This document shows, piece after piece, positions 8,241 through 16,879 of a DNA stretch of 64,000 nucleotides. The number at the start of each line of letters is the position of its first letter. Within the stretch, counting starts at the first letter, position 1. Source of the DNA: Aurantimonas sp. HBX-1 (lineage in GTDB: Bacteria; Pseudomonadota; Alphaproteobacteria; Rhizobiales; Rhizobiaceae); assembly GCF_021391535.1 (NCBI RefSeq), contig NZ_CP090066.1, positions 3,609,501 through 3,673,500 of the forward strand, written 5' to 3'. The position numbers and the translations under genes are program-made. The notes beneath the pieces are model-generated. The model had not been told where the DNA came from, did no database searches, and saw only the letters and a program-made list of their open reading frames with translations.

Positions 8241-8654
8241 ATGCAAGCCTTCGAACTCGACTCCCGTCTGGCGGCGGACACCGTGGCGGTGAGCAGGCTC
8301 GGGCTGTGCGAATTGCGGCTGATGAACGACCGGCGATGGCCCTGGGTGATCCTCGTGCCGCAGCGTCCCGGCATCACCGAGTTTCATGAGTTGACGCCGC
8401 TCGACCAGACCATGCTGACCTTCGAGATGGGGCTGGTCGCCAAGGCGCTGAAGGCGGTGACCGGCGCCGGGAAGATCAATATCGGCGCGCTGGGCAACGT
8501 CGTGCCGATGTTCCACCTGCACGTGGTGGCGCGCAGCGCCGGCGATCCGAACTGGCCGGGACCGGTCTGGGGGTTCGGCGCGCGGGAAGCCTATGGCGGA
8601 GCGGAGGCCGAACGGTTCTGCGAAACGATCCGCCAGGCGGTGCTGCCGGCATGA
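8241..8654 (+). CDS. HIT domain protein
   Basis: A 137-residue histidine-triad-fold protein. Seen: P-W-V-I-L-V-P-Q-R near 36, the G-K-I-N-I-G-A-L-G-N strand, and V-P-M-F-H-L-H-V-V-A-R in place of the canonical H-x-H-x-H, then W-P-G-P-V-W-G, typical of a short alphaproteobacterial HIT group. HIT proteins are nucleotidyl hydrolases or transferases; the incomplete triad makes activity uncertain. The frame is open from 8106, but the ATG at 8241 has a GGAGA box seven bases upstream and avoids overlapping the SRP gene. The stop overlaps the nudC start (ATGA), so the pair is probably translationally coupled. Confidence 0.8.
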   Translation: MQAFELDSRLAADTVAVSRLGLCELRLMNDRRWPWVILVPQRPGITEFHELTPLDQTMLTFEMGLVAKALKAVTGAGKINIGALGNVVPMFHLHVVARSAGDPNWPGPVWGFGAREAYGGAEAERFCETIRQAVLPA

Positions 8655-9595
8655 GAGACGACGATCACCGTCCCGACACCGCGCAAGCCGAACTGAGCGC
8701 ACGCACCGGCTTTGCCGGCAACCGTCTGTCGCGCGACGGCGAGCACCGCACCGATGCCAGCCTTGCCGAGGCGCTGGCGCATCCGGCGGCACGGCTGTTC
8801 CTGGCCAGCGGCGACAAGTGGCTGCTGCGCACCGGCACGGCGGCGGACCCGCTGTTCAGCCGGGCGGAGGCGGAGGCGCTCGGCGCCGGCCTCGCCGGCA
8901 GCGTGCTGCTCGGCACCGACATGGCGGGACAGCCGCATCTCGCCGCCCGTCTCGCCGAGGAGATGGCGCCGGCGGACGGCATGGCGCTGGTCGACCTGCG
9001 GTCGATCGCCATGCAGGGCCTGCTCGATCCCGACAGCGAGGGCCAGCTCGGCCAGGCGGCGCATCTCCTCGGCTGGCACGCCCGCAACCGCTTCTGCGCC
9101 CGCTGTGGCGGCGAAACGGTCGCCGAGGCCGCGGGCTATCGCCGGCGCTGCCCGGCCTGCGGCGACGTGATCTTCCCGCGCACTGACCCGGTGACGATCA
9201 TGCTGGTGCATGACGGCGAAGGCCGCTGCGTTCTCGGGCGCCAGCCGCGCTTTCCGGAGAAGTTCTGGTCGTGCCTTGCCGGCTTCGTCGAGGCGGGCGA
9301 GACCGTCGAGGACGCGGTGCGCCGCGAGACGCTCGAGGAAGCGGGACTCGCGGTGAGCCGCGTCGACTATCTCGCCTCGCAGCCCTGGCCGTTTCCCGGC
9401 AGCCTGATGATCGGCTGCATGGCGCTGGCGCCGGCGGCGCCGATCGTCTTCGACGCCACGGAGCTCGAGGCCTGCCGCTGGTTCGGCCGCGACGAGGTGC
9501 GCGCGATGCTGGCCGGCACGCATCCGGACGGCCTCGCGGTGCCGCAGCGCTTCGCCATCGCCCATCACCTCATCAAGGCCTTCGCCGACGGGTGA
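8651..9595 (+). CDS. nudC: NAD(+) diphosphatase / RNA decapping Nudix hydrolase
   Basis: A 314-residue NudC: hydrolyses NAD(H) to NMN and AMP and removes NAD caps from RNA. Domains in order: N-terminal NUDIX-like domain, a zinc ribbon (C-A-R-C ... C-P-A-C), I-F-P-R-T-D-P-V, and the catalytic Nudix box G-F-V-E-A-G-E-T-V ... R-E-T-L-E-E-A-G-L. The S-Q-P-W-P-F-P-x-S motif downstream is the diagnostic that separates NudC from other Nudix enzymes. Starts inside the HIT stop codon. Confidence 0.94.
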   Translation: MRDDDHRPDTAQAELSARTGFAGNRLSRDGEHRTDASLAEALAHPAARLFLASGDKWLLRTGTAADPLFSRAEAEALGAGLAGSVLLGTDMAGQPHLAARLAEEMAPADGMALVDLRSIAMQGLLDPDSEGQLGQAAHLLGWHARNRFCARCGGETVAEAAGYRRRCPACGDVIFPRTDPVTIMLVHDGEGRCVLGRQPRFPEKFWSCLAGFVEAGETVEDAVRRETLEEAGLAVSRVDYLASQPWPFPGSLMIGCMALAPAAPIVFDATELEACRWFGRDEVRAMLAGTHPDGLAVPQRFAIAHHLIKAFADG

Positions 9596-9598
9596 GCC

Positions 9599-10492
9599 CT
9601 ACTCCCCCGGCGCCCCGACCGGCCCCTCCAGCCGGCCTTCCGCGGCGGGATAGACGCCGAGGATCTGCACGCGGCGGGTGAAGAAGGCGAGTTCCTCCAG
9701 CGCCAGCCGCACGGCATCGTCGTCGGGATGGCCCTCGACGTCGGCATAGAACTGCGTCGCGACGAAATGCCCGCCGATCTGGTAGCTCTCGAGCTTGGTC
9801 ATGTTGACGCCGTTGGTGGCGAAGCCGCCGAGCGCCTTGTAGAGCGCTGCCGGCAGGTTGCGCACCTCGAAGACGAAGGTGGTCACCGTGCGGCCGCCCT
9901 GAGGCGCCCACAGCGCCTGCGGCGCGGCATCGGGTCGCGACAGGATGACGAAGCGGGTGATGTTGTTTTCCGAATCCTCGACGTTGCGCTCGATGATCTC
10001 GAGCCCGTACCGGCCTGCCGCGAGTTCCGGGGCGAGCGCCGCCCGGCTCGGGTCCTTCGCCTCGGCGACTTCGCGCGCCGCGCCCGCCGTGTCGCCGGCG
10101 ACCTGCGGCTTCCAGCCATTGCTGCGGATGAAGTTGCGGCACTGGCCGAGCGCGTGGATATGGCTGTGGACGCTGCGGATCGCCTCCCGCCCGGTGCCCG
10201 GCAGCACCATCAGCTGGAAGTGGATCGGCATGAAATATTCGCCGACGATCTGCAGGCCACTATCCGGCATCAGGTGATGAATGTCGGCGACGCGGCCGGC
10301 CAGCGTGTTCTCGATCGGGATCATCGCCCGCTCTGCCTCGCCGGAACGCACCGCCTCGAAGGCGTCGTCGAAGGACGGGCACGGCAGTGGCTCCATCGTC
10401 TCGCCGAAGACCTGCCGGCAGGCCATGTCGGAATTGGCCCCGAACTCGCCCTGGAAGGCGATCAGCGGCAGCTTGGTGGCTTGATGGCTCAT
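9599..10492 (-). CDS. pheA: prephenate dehydratase
   Basis: A 297-residue monofunctional enzyme converting prephenate to phenylpyruvate in phenylalanine synthesis. The PDT domain (about 8-190) starts A-F-Q-G-E-F-G-A-N-S and contains the catalytic N-N-I-T-R-F motif; the ACT regulatory domain (about 205-280) has the L-E-S-Y-Q form of the Phe-binding E-S-R-P site. No chorismate mutase domain is present, as usual in alphaproteobacteria. Start ATG overlaps the kdsB stop by one base (TGATG), so it is the second gene of a kdsB-pheA pair. It converges with nudC, with only three bases between stops. Confidence 0.95.
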   Translation of the reverse strand: MSHQATKLPLIAFQGEFGANSDMACRQVFGETMEPLPCPSFDDAFEAVRSGEAERAMIPIENTLAGRVADIHHLMPDSGLQIVGEYFMPIHFQLMVLPGTGREAIRSVHSHIHALGQCRNFIRSNGWKPQVAGDTAGAAREVAEAKDPSRAALAPELAAGRYGLEIIERNVEDSENNITRFVILSRPDAAPQALWAPQGGRTVTTFVFEVRNLPAALYKALGGFATNGVNMTKLESYQIGGHFVATQFYADVEGHPDDDAVRLALEELAFFTRRVQILGVYPAAEGRLEGPVGAPGE

Positions 10493-11226
10493 CAGACGGC
10501 AACTCCATACATGGCGCGGGCGCGTTCCAGGTCGTCCGCCGCGTCGACCCCCAGCGGCACGGTGTCGACGATCTCGGCGTCGATGCGCATGCCGTCCTCC
10601 AGCGCCCGCAGCTGCTCCAGCCGCTCGCGCACTTCCAGCGTGGACGGCGGCAGCGCGACGAAGCGCTCGAGGCTGGCGCGCCGATAGGCGTAGAGCCCGA
10701 CATGGTGGTAGAGCGGCCCCTCGCCCCAGGGCGCGGTGGCGCGGGTGAAATACAGCGCCCGCAGCCGCGACGGGCCGACCGGCGCGCCGACCAGCTTGAC
10801 GACGTTGGGATTGGTCTTCTCGGCCTCGTCGCGGATCTCGACGCAGAGCGTCGCAACGTCGCAGCGCGGGTCCTCAAAGGGCGCAAGCACCTGGCGAATC
10901 GCCTCCGGCTCGATCGTCGGCAGGTCGCCCTGGACGTTGACGATGGTCTCGACCGCGCCGTCGGGATCCACCGCCCGGAGCGCCTCGAAGATCCGGTCCG
11001 AGCCGGACTGGTGGTCCGGCGAGGTCATCACCGCATCGAAGCCCGCCGCTGCGACGGCGTCGCGGATTTCCGCCGCATCGGTGGCGACGACGACGCGGCC
11101 GATCCCCGCAGCCGCCGCCCGCTCGGCGACCCTGACCACCATCGGCTTGCCGGCGATATCGGCGAGGGCCTTCCGGGGCAGGCGCGTCGAGCCGAGACGA
11201 GCCGGTATGAGCACGAGAATGGACAT
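10492..11226 (-). CDS. kdsB: 3-deoxy-manno-octulosonate cytidylyltransferase (CMP-Kdo synthetase)
   Basis: A 244-residue enzyme that activates Kdo with CTP for lipopolysaccharide inner core synthesis. It opens I-L-V-L-I-P-A-R-L-G-S-T-R-L-P-R-K, the nucleotide-binding motif, followed by V-V-A-T-D, S-G-S-D-R-I and V-N-V-Q-G-D-L-P. The frame remains open ~100 bases upstream, but the family begins at this ATG (11224-11226). It precedes pheA with a one-base overlap and is divergent from the cytochrome c gene across ~190 bases. Confidence 0.95.
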   Translation of the reverse strand: MSILVLIPARLGSTRLPRKALADIAGKPMVVRVAERAAAAGIGRVVVATDAAEIRDAVAAAGFDAVMTSPDHQSGSDRIFEALRAVDPDGAVETIVNVQGDLPTIEPEAIRQVLAPFEDPRCDVATLCVEIRDEAEKTNPNVVKLVGAPVGPSRLRALYFTRATAPWGEGPLYHHVGLYAYRRASLERFVALPPSTLEVRERLEQLRALEDGMRIDAEIVDTVPLGVDAADDLERARAMYGVAV

Positions 11227-11415
11227 GGGCGATTCGTGAACCGAAGGTGAGTGCGAAAGCGCTTGAATGCGGCCGTCATGGGTGACAATAGACGCGGCGG
11301 AACCGCCTCTTACCGCTGTTGCCATCAAACCGCAAAAGACCTAGGTTCCGCGCGTTTTTTGCTCGATAAAGCGTCGGCGTCCACCGCCGACATCGCAGAG
11401 AGGTTCCCTCCGCCC

Positions 11416-12723
11416 ATGGATTCGTTCGAGGCCAACAAGATCTTCGGCGCCGTTCTCGGGACGATCTTCGTCCTGTTCGGCGGGAGCATCCTCGCGGAAG
11501 GGCTGTTCCACGCGGAGGCCCCCGAGACGCCGGGATTCGAGATCGTCGTGGCCGAGGCTCCGGAGGGCGGCGAGGGCGCGCCGGCCGAAGAAGCCGCCGT
11601 ACCGATCGCGGCGCTGCTGCAGACGGCCGACGCCGAGGCGGGCGCGGCCCAGTTCCGCAAGTGCGGCGCCTGCCACACGGGCGAACAGGGCGGCGCCAAC
11701 AAGGTCGGCCCGCATCTGTGGGACGTCGTCAACCGGCCGATCGCCAGCGTGTCCGACTTCTCCTATTCCGCCGCCCTGCAGGAGTTCTCCGAGGGCGGGT
11801 CGGTGGTCTGGGACTATGACCATCTCAGCTACTTCATCGAGGATCCGAAGGGCCACGTGCCCGGCACCGCGATGGGCTTCGCGGGTCTCAAGGATCCCGA
11901 GGACCGCGCCAATCTGATCGCCTATCTGCGCACCCTCTCCGAAAACCCGGCGCCGCTGCCGGAAGCCCCGGCGGCGGAAGCTGCGCCGGCGGAGGCCGCC
12001 GCGGAAGCCACCGACCCGGCAGCCTCGAGTGACCCGTCGGCCGCGGCCGGCGAATCCGCACAGGCACCCGCCGTGACCGACACCGATGCCGCGCAGCCGG
12101 CCCCGGGCGCCGAGGCCGCGCCGGTCCAGGCGGCCGATGCGCAGCCGCAGACCCCGGCCGAGGCCCAGCAGGCCGCGGATGCACCGGCCGCGCCGACCGC
12201 CGGCGACACCAGCGCCGCCGCCGAGGGCACGGTTGCCGCCGGCGCCGAAAGCGCTGCTCCGACGGCAGCCGCCCCGGCGGTGCCGCCAGCCGCCCCTGCA
12301 CCAGTCGCTCCGGCAGCCCCGGCAGCCGTTCCTGAAGCGGCGGCTCCCGCAGCGGCGGTCCCGGCCGCCGAGCCCGTGGCTCTCGCGGGAGACCCCGCGG
12401 CCGGCAAGTCGGCCTTCCGCAAGTGCCAGGCCTGCCACGCCATCGGCGAGGGTGCGGTCAACAAGATCGGCCCCGAGCTGAACGGCATCGTCGGCGAGGC
12501 CGTCGCCTCGGTCGAGGGCTACAGCTTCTCGCCGGCCCTGACGGCGTTCGCCGCCGAGCATCCGACCTGGACCCCCGAGCTCCTGACGCAGTGGCTGGAG
12601 AACCCGCGGGAGTTGGTGCCGGGGACCAAGATGGTGTTCCCGGGCGTCAAGGACCCCGAGGAGATCGCGAACATCATCGCCTATCTCGCGAGCTTCGACG
12701 AGGCCGGCGCGCCGGCCAACTGA
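11416..12723 (+). CDS. membrane-anchored cytochrome c with two class I haem domains
   Basis: A 435-residue protein. Residues 5-28 are a single membrane segment (I-F-G-A-V-L-G-T-I-F-V-L-F), as in the CycM/c552-type anchored cytochromes that pass electrons to the aa3 oxidase. Unusually, two cytochrome c domains follow. Domain 1: C83-G-A-C86-H87, axial Met153 in P-G-T-A-M. Domain 2: C337-Q-A-C-H341, axial Met406 in P-G-T-K-M. They are joined by a ~150-residue Ala/Pro/Glu-rich, presumably disordered linker (about 178-325). Both domains end in an I-A-Y-L helix, so this is an internal duplication. The frame is open from 11251; the ATG at 11416 is where the anchor starts. A terminator hairpin follows. 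Confidence 0.88.
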   Translation: MDSFEANKIFGAVLGTIFVLFGGSILAEGLFHAEAPETPGFEIVVAEAPEGGEGAPAEEAAVPIAALLQTADAEAGAAQFRKCGACHTGEQGGANKVGPHLWDVVNRPIASVSDFSYSAALQEFSEGGSVVWDYDHLSYFIEDPKGHVPGTAMGFAGLKDPEDRANLIAYLRTLSENPAPLPEAPAAEAAPAEAAAEATDPAASSDPSAAAGESAQAPAVTDTDAAQPAPGAEAAPVQAADAQPQTPAEAQQAADAPAAPTAGDTSAAAEGTVAAGAESAAPTAAAPAVPPAAPAPVAPAAPAAVPEAAAPAAAVPAAEPVALAGDPAAGKSAFRKCQACHAIGEGAVNKIGPELNGIVGEAVASVEGYSFSPALTAFAAEHPTWTPELLTQWLENPRELVPGTKMVFPGVKDPEEIANIIAYLASFDEAGAPAN

Positions 12724-12760
12724 GCCTCGCGCCGCGGCATCCTGCCACCTGCCTTCGAGC

Positions 12761-12790
12761 GAAAGGCCCCGGTCCGCGCCGGGGCCTTTC
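12761..12790 (+). terminator. hairpin terminator after the cytochrome c gene
   Basis: GAAAGGCCCCGG (12761-12772) pairs perfectly with CCGGGGCCTTTC (12779-12790) around a six-base loop, 37 bases after the stop codon. It lacks a strong T run, which is common for GC-rich alphaproteobacterial terminators. It separates the cytochrome gene from the yej locus. Confidence 0.7.
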
Positions 12791-12938
12791 GGCGTTCGGG
12801 GGGTGCGCGGCGCGTGGCGCCGCCCCGCGGGGGTTCCGCATTACGGGATCGTCAGGTGACTTGGCATCGCACCTTGGTCATAAATGTCCTGAAACGTCTT
12901 CGCTTTCGACGCCCGCTATCCTGACGGAGGTCCCGATC

Positions 12939-14870
12939 TTGCCATTGCCGATGCGCACCGCCCGCCTCGCCTGCCTCCTCGCCATGCTGATGGGCCTGAG
13001 CCTCGGAGCCGCCCCGGCGCAGACCGAAAGCGGATCGACGGCGAGCCCCGCGGCGGCGCCATCGGCAGCCGATCCGGCCGCCGGCGAATGGCAGGAATCG
13101 GACTCGCTGATCGCGCCCTCGAAATATCCGGCGGACTTCGCGCATTACGACTACGTCAATCCGGACGCGCCCAAGGGCGGGCAACTCGACGAAACCGTGG
13201 TCGGGACGTTCGACAGCTTCAATCCCTTCATCGTGCGGGGAACGCCGGCGGCCGGCCTGGCGACGTTCGGCGGCGGGCTGCTCTACGACACGCTGACGGA
13301 GCAATCGACGGACGAGCCCGGCGTCTCGCATGGCCTGATCGCGGAGGCCCTGCGCTTTCCCGCCGACTATTCCTCGGTGACCTTCAGGCTCAACCCGGAG
13401 GCGCGCTGGCACGACGGCGAGCCGATCACCGTCGAGGACGTGATCTGGAGCTTCGAGACACTGACCGAGCTGCATCCGCAGTGGACCGCCTATTACAAGA
13501 ACATCACCAAGGTCGAGAAGACCGGCGAGCGGGAGGTGACCTTCACCTTCGACCAGACCGGCAACCGCGAACTGCCGCATATCGTCGGCGACCTGACGGT
13601 GCTCCCGAAGCACTGGTGGGAAGGCACCGACGCCAGTGGCAAGAAGCGCGACATCACCCAGCCGACCTCGGAGCCGCCGCTGGGTTCCGGTCCCTACCGC
13701 ATCTCCGGCAGTTCGACCGGCCAGTGGATCGAATGGGAGCGGGTCGAGGATTACTGGGCGCGCGACCACCCGACGCGCGTCGGCCGCTACAATTACGGCA
13801 GCATCCGCTACGTCTATCTGCGCGATTCCAATGCCGCCTGGGAGGCCTTCAAGAAGGGCGGCCTCGACGACTGGCGGCTGGAGAATTCCGCGCGTCGCTG
13901 GGCCGAGGGTTACGAGTTTCCTGCGGCCCAGAACGACGAGGTGGTGCGCAAGACGATCGAGTCCGAGCAGGTCCAGTCGATGCAGGCCTATGTCCTGAAC
14001 AACCGGCTGCCGAAGTTCCAGGACCGCCGGGTGCGCAAGGCGCTCACCCTCGCCTTCAATTTCGAGGAAATGAACCGGACACTGTTCTACGGTCTCTACG
14101 AGCGGATCGGGAGCTATTTCGAGAACAGCGAACTGGCCGCCAAGGGCCTGCCGAGCGAGGCGGAACTGAAATATCTGGAGCCGCTGCGCGGCCAGATCCC
14201 GGACGAGGTGTTCACCGAGGAATTCAAGCTGCCGGTCTACGGCGATGCCGGCTCCGCGCGCGATCATCTGCGCGAGGCGCTCAGCCTGTTGCAGGAAGCC
14301 GGCTACGAACTGCGCGGCACGACCCTGGTGAATGCGGCTACGGGCGAGCCCTTCACCATCGAGTTCCTCGGCAACGACCCGCAGGATACCCGCGTCCTCG
14401 AACCGTTCGCCCGGCAGCTGGAGCGTCTCGGCATCAAGACCAACGTGCGGATCGTCGACACCAACCAGTATATCGAGCGGATGAACAATTTCGACTTCGA
14501 GGTGGTGGGCATGGCCTACTATCCGCAGTCGCTGTCGCCCGGCAACGAGCAGCGCGACTTCTGGAGTTCGACCGCCGCCGACGTGCCCGGCAGCCGGAAC
14601 TTTGCCGGTCTGAAGAACCCCGCGATCGACAAGCTCATCGACGCCATCGTCTACGCCAAGGACCGCGAGGACCTGGTGGCGGCCACGCGCGCGCTCGACC
14701 GGGTGATGCTGTGGGAATATTACGTCGTGCCGCAGTGGTACAAGTCGGAGGACTGGCTGGCCTACTGGGACAAGCTCGGCATGCCCGAGACCGGCCCCTC
14801 CTATGCCGGGCTTGATCCGTATTCCTGGTGGATCAAGTCCGCCGCCGGCGACGCGGCCGCCAGCAACTGA
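12939..14870 (+). CDS. yejA: YejA-type ABC transporter substrate-binding protein, copy 1
   Basis: A 643-residue periplasmic binding protein of the SBP_bac_5 (oligopeptide) family, YejA group. A signal peptide (L-A-C-L-L-A-M-L-M-G-L-S-L-G-A-A-P-A-Q) is followed by F-A-H-Y-D-Y-V-N-P-D-A-P-K-G-G-Q-L, the YejA hallmark, and D-S-F-N-P-F-I. YejABEF of enterobacteria imports peptide-nucleotide microcin C and small peptides; in Brucella it contributes to antimicrobial-peptide tolerance. A GGAGG box lies eight bases before the TTG at 12939, while the next in-frame ATG (12951) is too far away, so TTG is preferred. It is the first gene of the yej operon. Confidence 0.9.
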   Translation: MPLPMRTARLACLLAMLMGLSLGAAPAQTESGSTASPAAAPSAADPAAGEWQESDSLIAPSKYPADFAHYDYVNPDAPKGGQLDETVVGTFDSFNPFIVRGTPAAGLATFGGGLLYDTLTEQSTDEPGVSHGLIAEALRFPADYSSVTFRLNPEARWHDGEPITVEDVIWSFETLTELHPQWTAYYKNITKVEKTGEREVTFTFDQTGNRELPHIVGDLTVLPKHWWEGTDASGKKRDITQPTSEPPLGSGPYRISGSSTGQWIEWERVEDYWARDHPTRVGRYNYGSIRYVYLRDSNAAWEAFKKGGLDDWRLENSARRWAEGYEFPAAQNDEVVRKTIESEQVQSMQAYVLNNRLPKFQDRRVRKALTLAFNFEEMNRTLFYGLYERIGSYFENSELAAKGLPSEAELKYLEPLRGQIPDEVFTEEFKLPVYGDAGSARDHLREALSLLQEAGYELRGTTLVNAATGEPFTIEFLGNDPQDTRVLEPFARQLERLGIKTNVRIVDTNQYIERMNNFDFEVVGMAYYPQSLSPGNEQRDFWSSTAADVPGSRNFAGLKNPAIDKLIDAIVYAKDREDLVAATRALDRVMLWEYYVVPQWYKSEDWLAYWDKLGMPETGPSYAGLDPYSWWIKSAAGDAAASN

Positions 14871-16750
14871 TGGCGACGGCGCTGACGCACCTCACCCGCC
14901 GCCGCTTCACGCAGCTGGCGCTGGCCGCCGGCGCGGCCCCGCTGCTGCTCCGCGACGCCTTCGCGAGGGTTACGACGGGCACGCCGCTGCACGGCCTGTC
15001 GGCCTTCGGCGACCTGAAATACGGCCCGGACTACACGCATTTCGACTATGCGTCGCCGGACGCGCCCGTCGGCGGGCAGATGAACCTTGCAGTGTCGAAC
15101 TGGGTCCTCAACCAGTCGCCGGAGACCTTCGACACGCTCAACACCCTCGTCTTGCAGGGCAATGCGCCGCCGCGGATCGAGAGCCTCTATGACGGGCTGA
15201 TGCTGAGCTCGCTCGACGAGCCGGACGCCGTCTACGGCGGCCTCGCCGAAAGCGTCACCCTTTCCGAAGATCGCCGCAGCTTCACCTTCCGGCTGCGGCC
15301 GGAGGCGCGCTTTTCAACCGGCGCACCGGTGACGGCGGACGACGTCGTCTTCAGCTACGAGACGCTGAAGGAGGAGGGTCACCCGAGCCTGCAGGTGACG
15401 CTGCGCGAGCTGGAGGAAGTCGTCGCCGTCGATCCGGAGACGGTGCGCATCCGCTTCACCGAGCGCCAGAGCTACCAGGACGCGCTCGGCGCGCTCAGCC
15501 TGCCGATCATGCCGCGGACGTATTTCGCCGACAGGGAATTCGCCCGCGTCGGCCGCGAGGGGATCCCCGGGAGCGGGCGCTTCGAGGTGGCGCGCTTCGA
15601 GTTCGGCCGTTTCATCGAATACCGCAAGCGGCCGGATTACTGGGCAAAGGACCTGCCGTTCTCGCGCGGGCTGGACCTCTTCGAGACCATCCGCATCGAG
15701 TTCTTCCGCGACCGCCAGCCGGCGCTGGAGGCCTTCAAGAAGGGCATCATCACCTTCCGCGAGGAGTTCACCTCGAAAGCCTGGGCAACCGAGTACGATT
15801 TTCCGGCCGTGGCGCGCGGCGAGGTAATCACGCGCGAATTCCCCGGGGAGAAGCTCCCGAGATTCCAGTGCTGGGCGCTCAACCAGCGCCGCGAGCGCTT
15901 CGCCGACAGCCGCGTCCGGCACGCGATCAACATGTGCTTCGACTTCGAGTGGACCAACGCCAACCTGATGTTCGGCCAGCGCATCCACTCCAACTCCCCC
16001 TTCCAGGGCTCCGACTTCGTCGCCGAGGGGACGCCCTCCCCGGCCGAGCTGGCGCTGCTCGAGCCGCTGCGCGGCAGCATCCCGGACGCGGTGTTCGGCG
16101 AGGTCTGGGTGCAGCCGGTGAGCGACGGCAGCGGCCTCGACCGCGCCCTGCTGCGGCAGGCGACGACGCTGTTCGCCGAAGCCGGCTGGCGGCTCGACGG
16201 CAACCGCATGCTGAACGAGGCCGGCGAGGCCTTCCGCCTGGAGTTCATGACCTACGGCCAGGAGCAGGAGCGCGTCTACGCCAAGTTCATCGACACGCTG
16301 CGGCGGATCGGCCTCGACGCCTCCATCCGCTTCGTCGATCCGGCGCAGTACCAGGACCGGGTCAACCGCTTCGACTTCGACATGATCCTCGCCGCCTTCA
16401 GCCTCACCCCGACGCCTACGCGGGAAGGCCTGACGCTGTTCTTCGGCAGCGATGCGAGGGACCGGCCCGGGGCGTACAACTATCCCGGCATGGCGGACGA
16501 GGCGGTCGACGCGCTGATCGCGGCGGCGGGGGCAGCGCAGGACCGCGCGGACCTCGTCACCGCCATGCGGGCGCTGGACCGGGTGCTGCGCTGGCGGCTC
16601 GACTGGCTGCCGAACATCAGCTCGAACGTCCGTCGCGCCGCCTTCTGGGACATATTCGGGTTCAAGGAGACCAAGCCCGACTATGCCTGGCCGGTGGAGC
16701 GCCTGTGGTGGCTCGATCCCGCCAAGGCCGGGGCGGTCCGGCGCGGCTGA
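14870..16750 (+). CDS. yejA: YejA-type ABC transporter substrate-binding protein, copy 2
   Basis: A 626-residue paralogue of the preceding protein (F-D-Y-A-S-P-D-A-P-V-G-G-Q-M at the equivalent place). Export differs: the N terminus T-R-R-R-F-T-Q-L-A-L-A-A-G is a twin-arginine (Tat) signal, whereas copy 1 has a Sec signal. The ATG overlaps the previous stop by one base (TGATG). Tandem yejA genes are known in rhizobia and Brucella; they probably widen the substrate range of one permease. Confidence 0.9.
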   Translation: MATALTHLTRRRFTQLALAAGAAPLLLRDAFARVTTGTPLHGLSAFGDLKYGPDYTHFDYASPDAPVGGQMNLAVSNWVLNQSPETFDTLNTLVLQGNAPPRIESLYDGLMLSSLDEPDAVYGGLAESVTLSEDRRSFTFRLRPEARFSTGAPVTADDVVFSYETLKEEGHPSLQVTLRELEEVVAVDPETVRIRFTERQSYQDALGALSLPIMPRTYFADREFARVGREGIPGSGRFEVARFEFGRFIEYRKRPDYWAKDLPFSRGLDLFETIRIEFFRDRQPALEAFKKGIITFREEFTSKAWATEYDFPAVARGEVITREFPGEKLPRFQCWALNQRRERFADSRVRHAINMCFDFEWTNANLMFGQRIHSNSPFQGSDFVAEGTPSPAELALLEPLRGSIPDAVFGEVWVQPVSDGSGLDRALLRQATTLFAEAGWRLDGNRMLNEAGEAFRLEFMTYGQEQERVYAKFIDTLRRIGLDASIRFVDPAQYQDRVNRFDFDMILAAFSLTPTPTREGLTLFFGSDARDRPGAYNYPGMADEAVDALIAAAGAAQDRADLVTAMRALDRVLRWRLDWLPNISSNVRRAAFWDIFGFKETKPDYAWPVERLWWLDPAKAGAVRRG

Positions 16751-16879
16751 CCGGCACGCCGGCGGGACCGGCAAAGCCCGGCTTTTGCGGAACCCGCGGA
16801 TGCGGGCTATCAAGACGAAGCATCGTGATACGGCCCGAATCGGGCACCAAGCGCGACCACTCGGAGACGACACCCGGCC

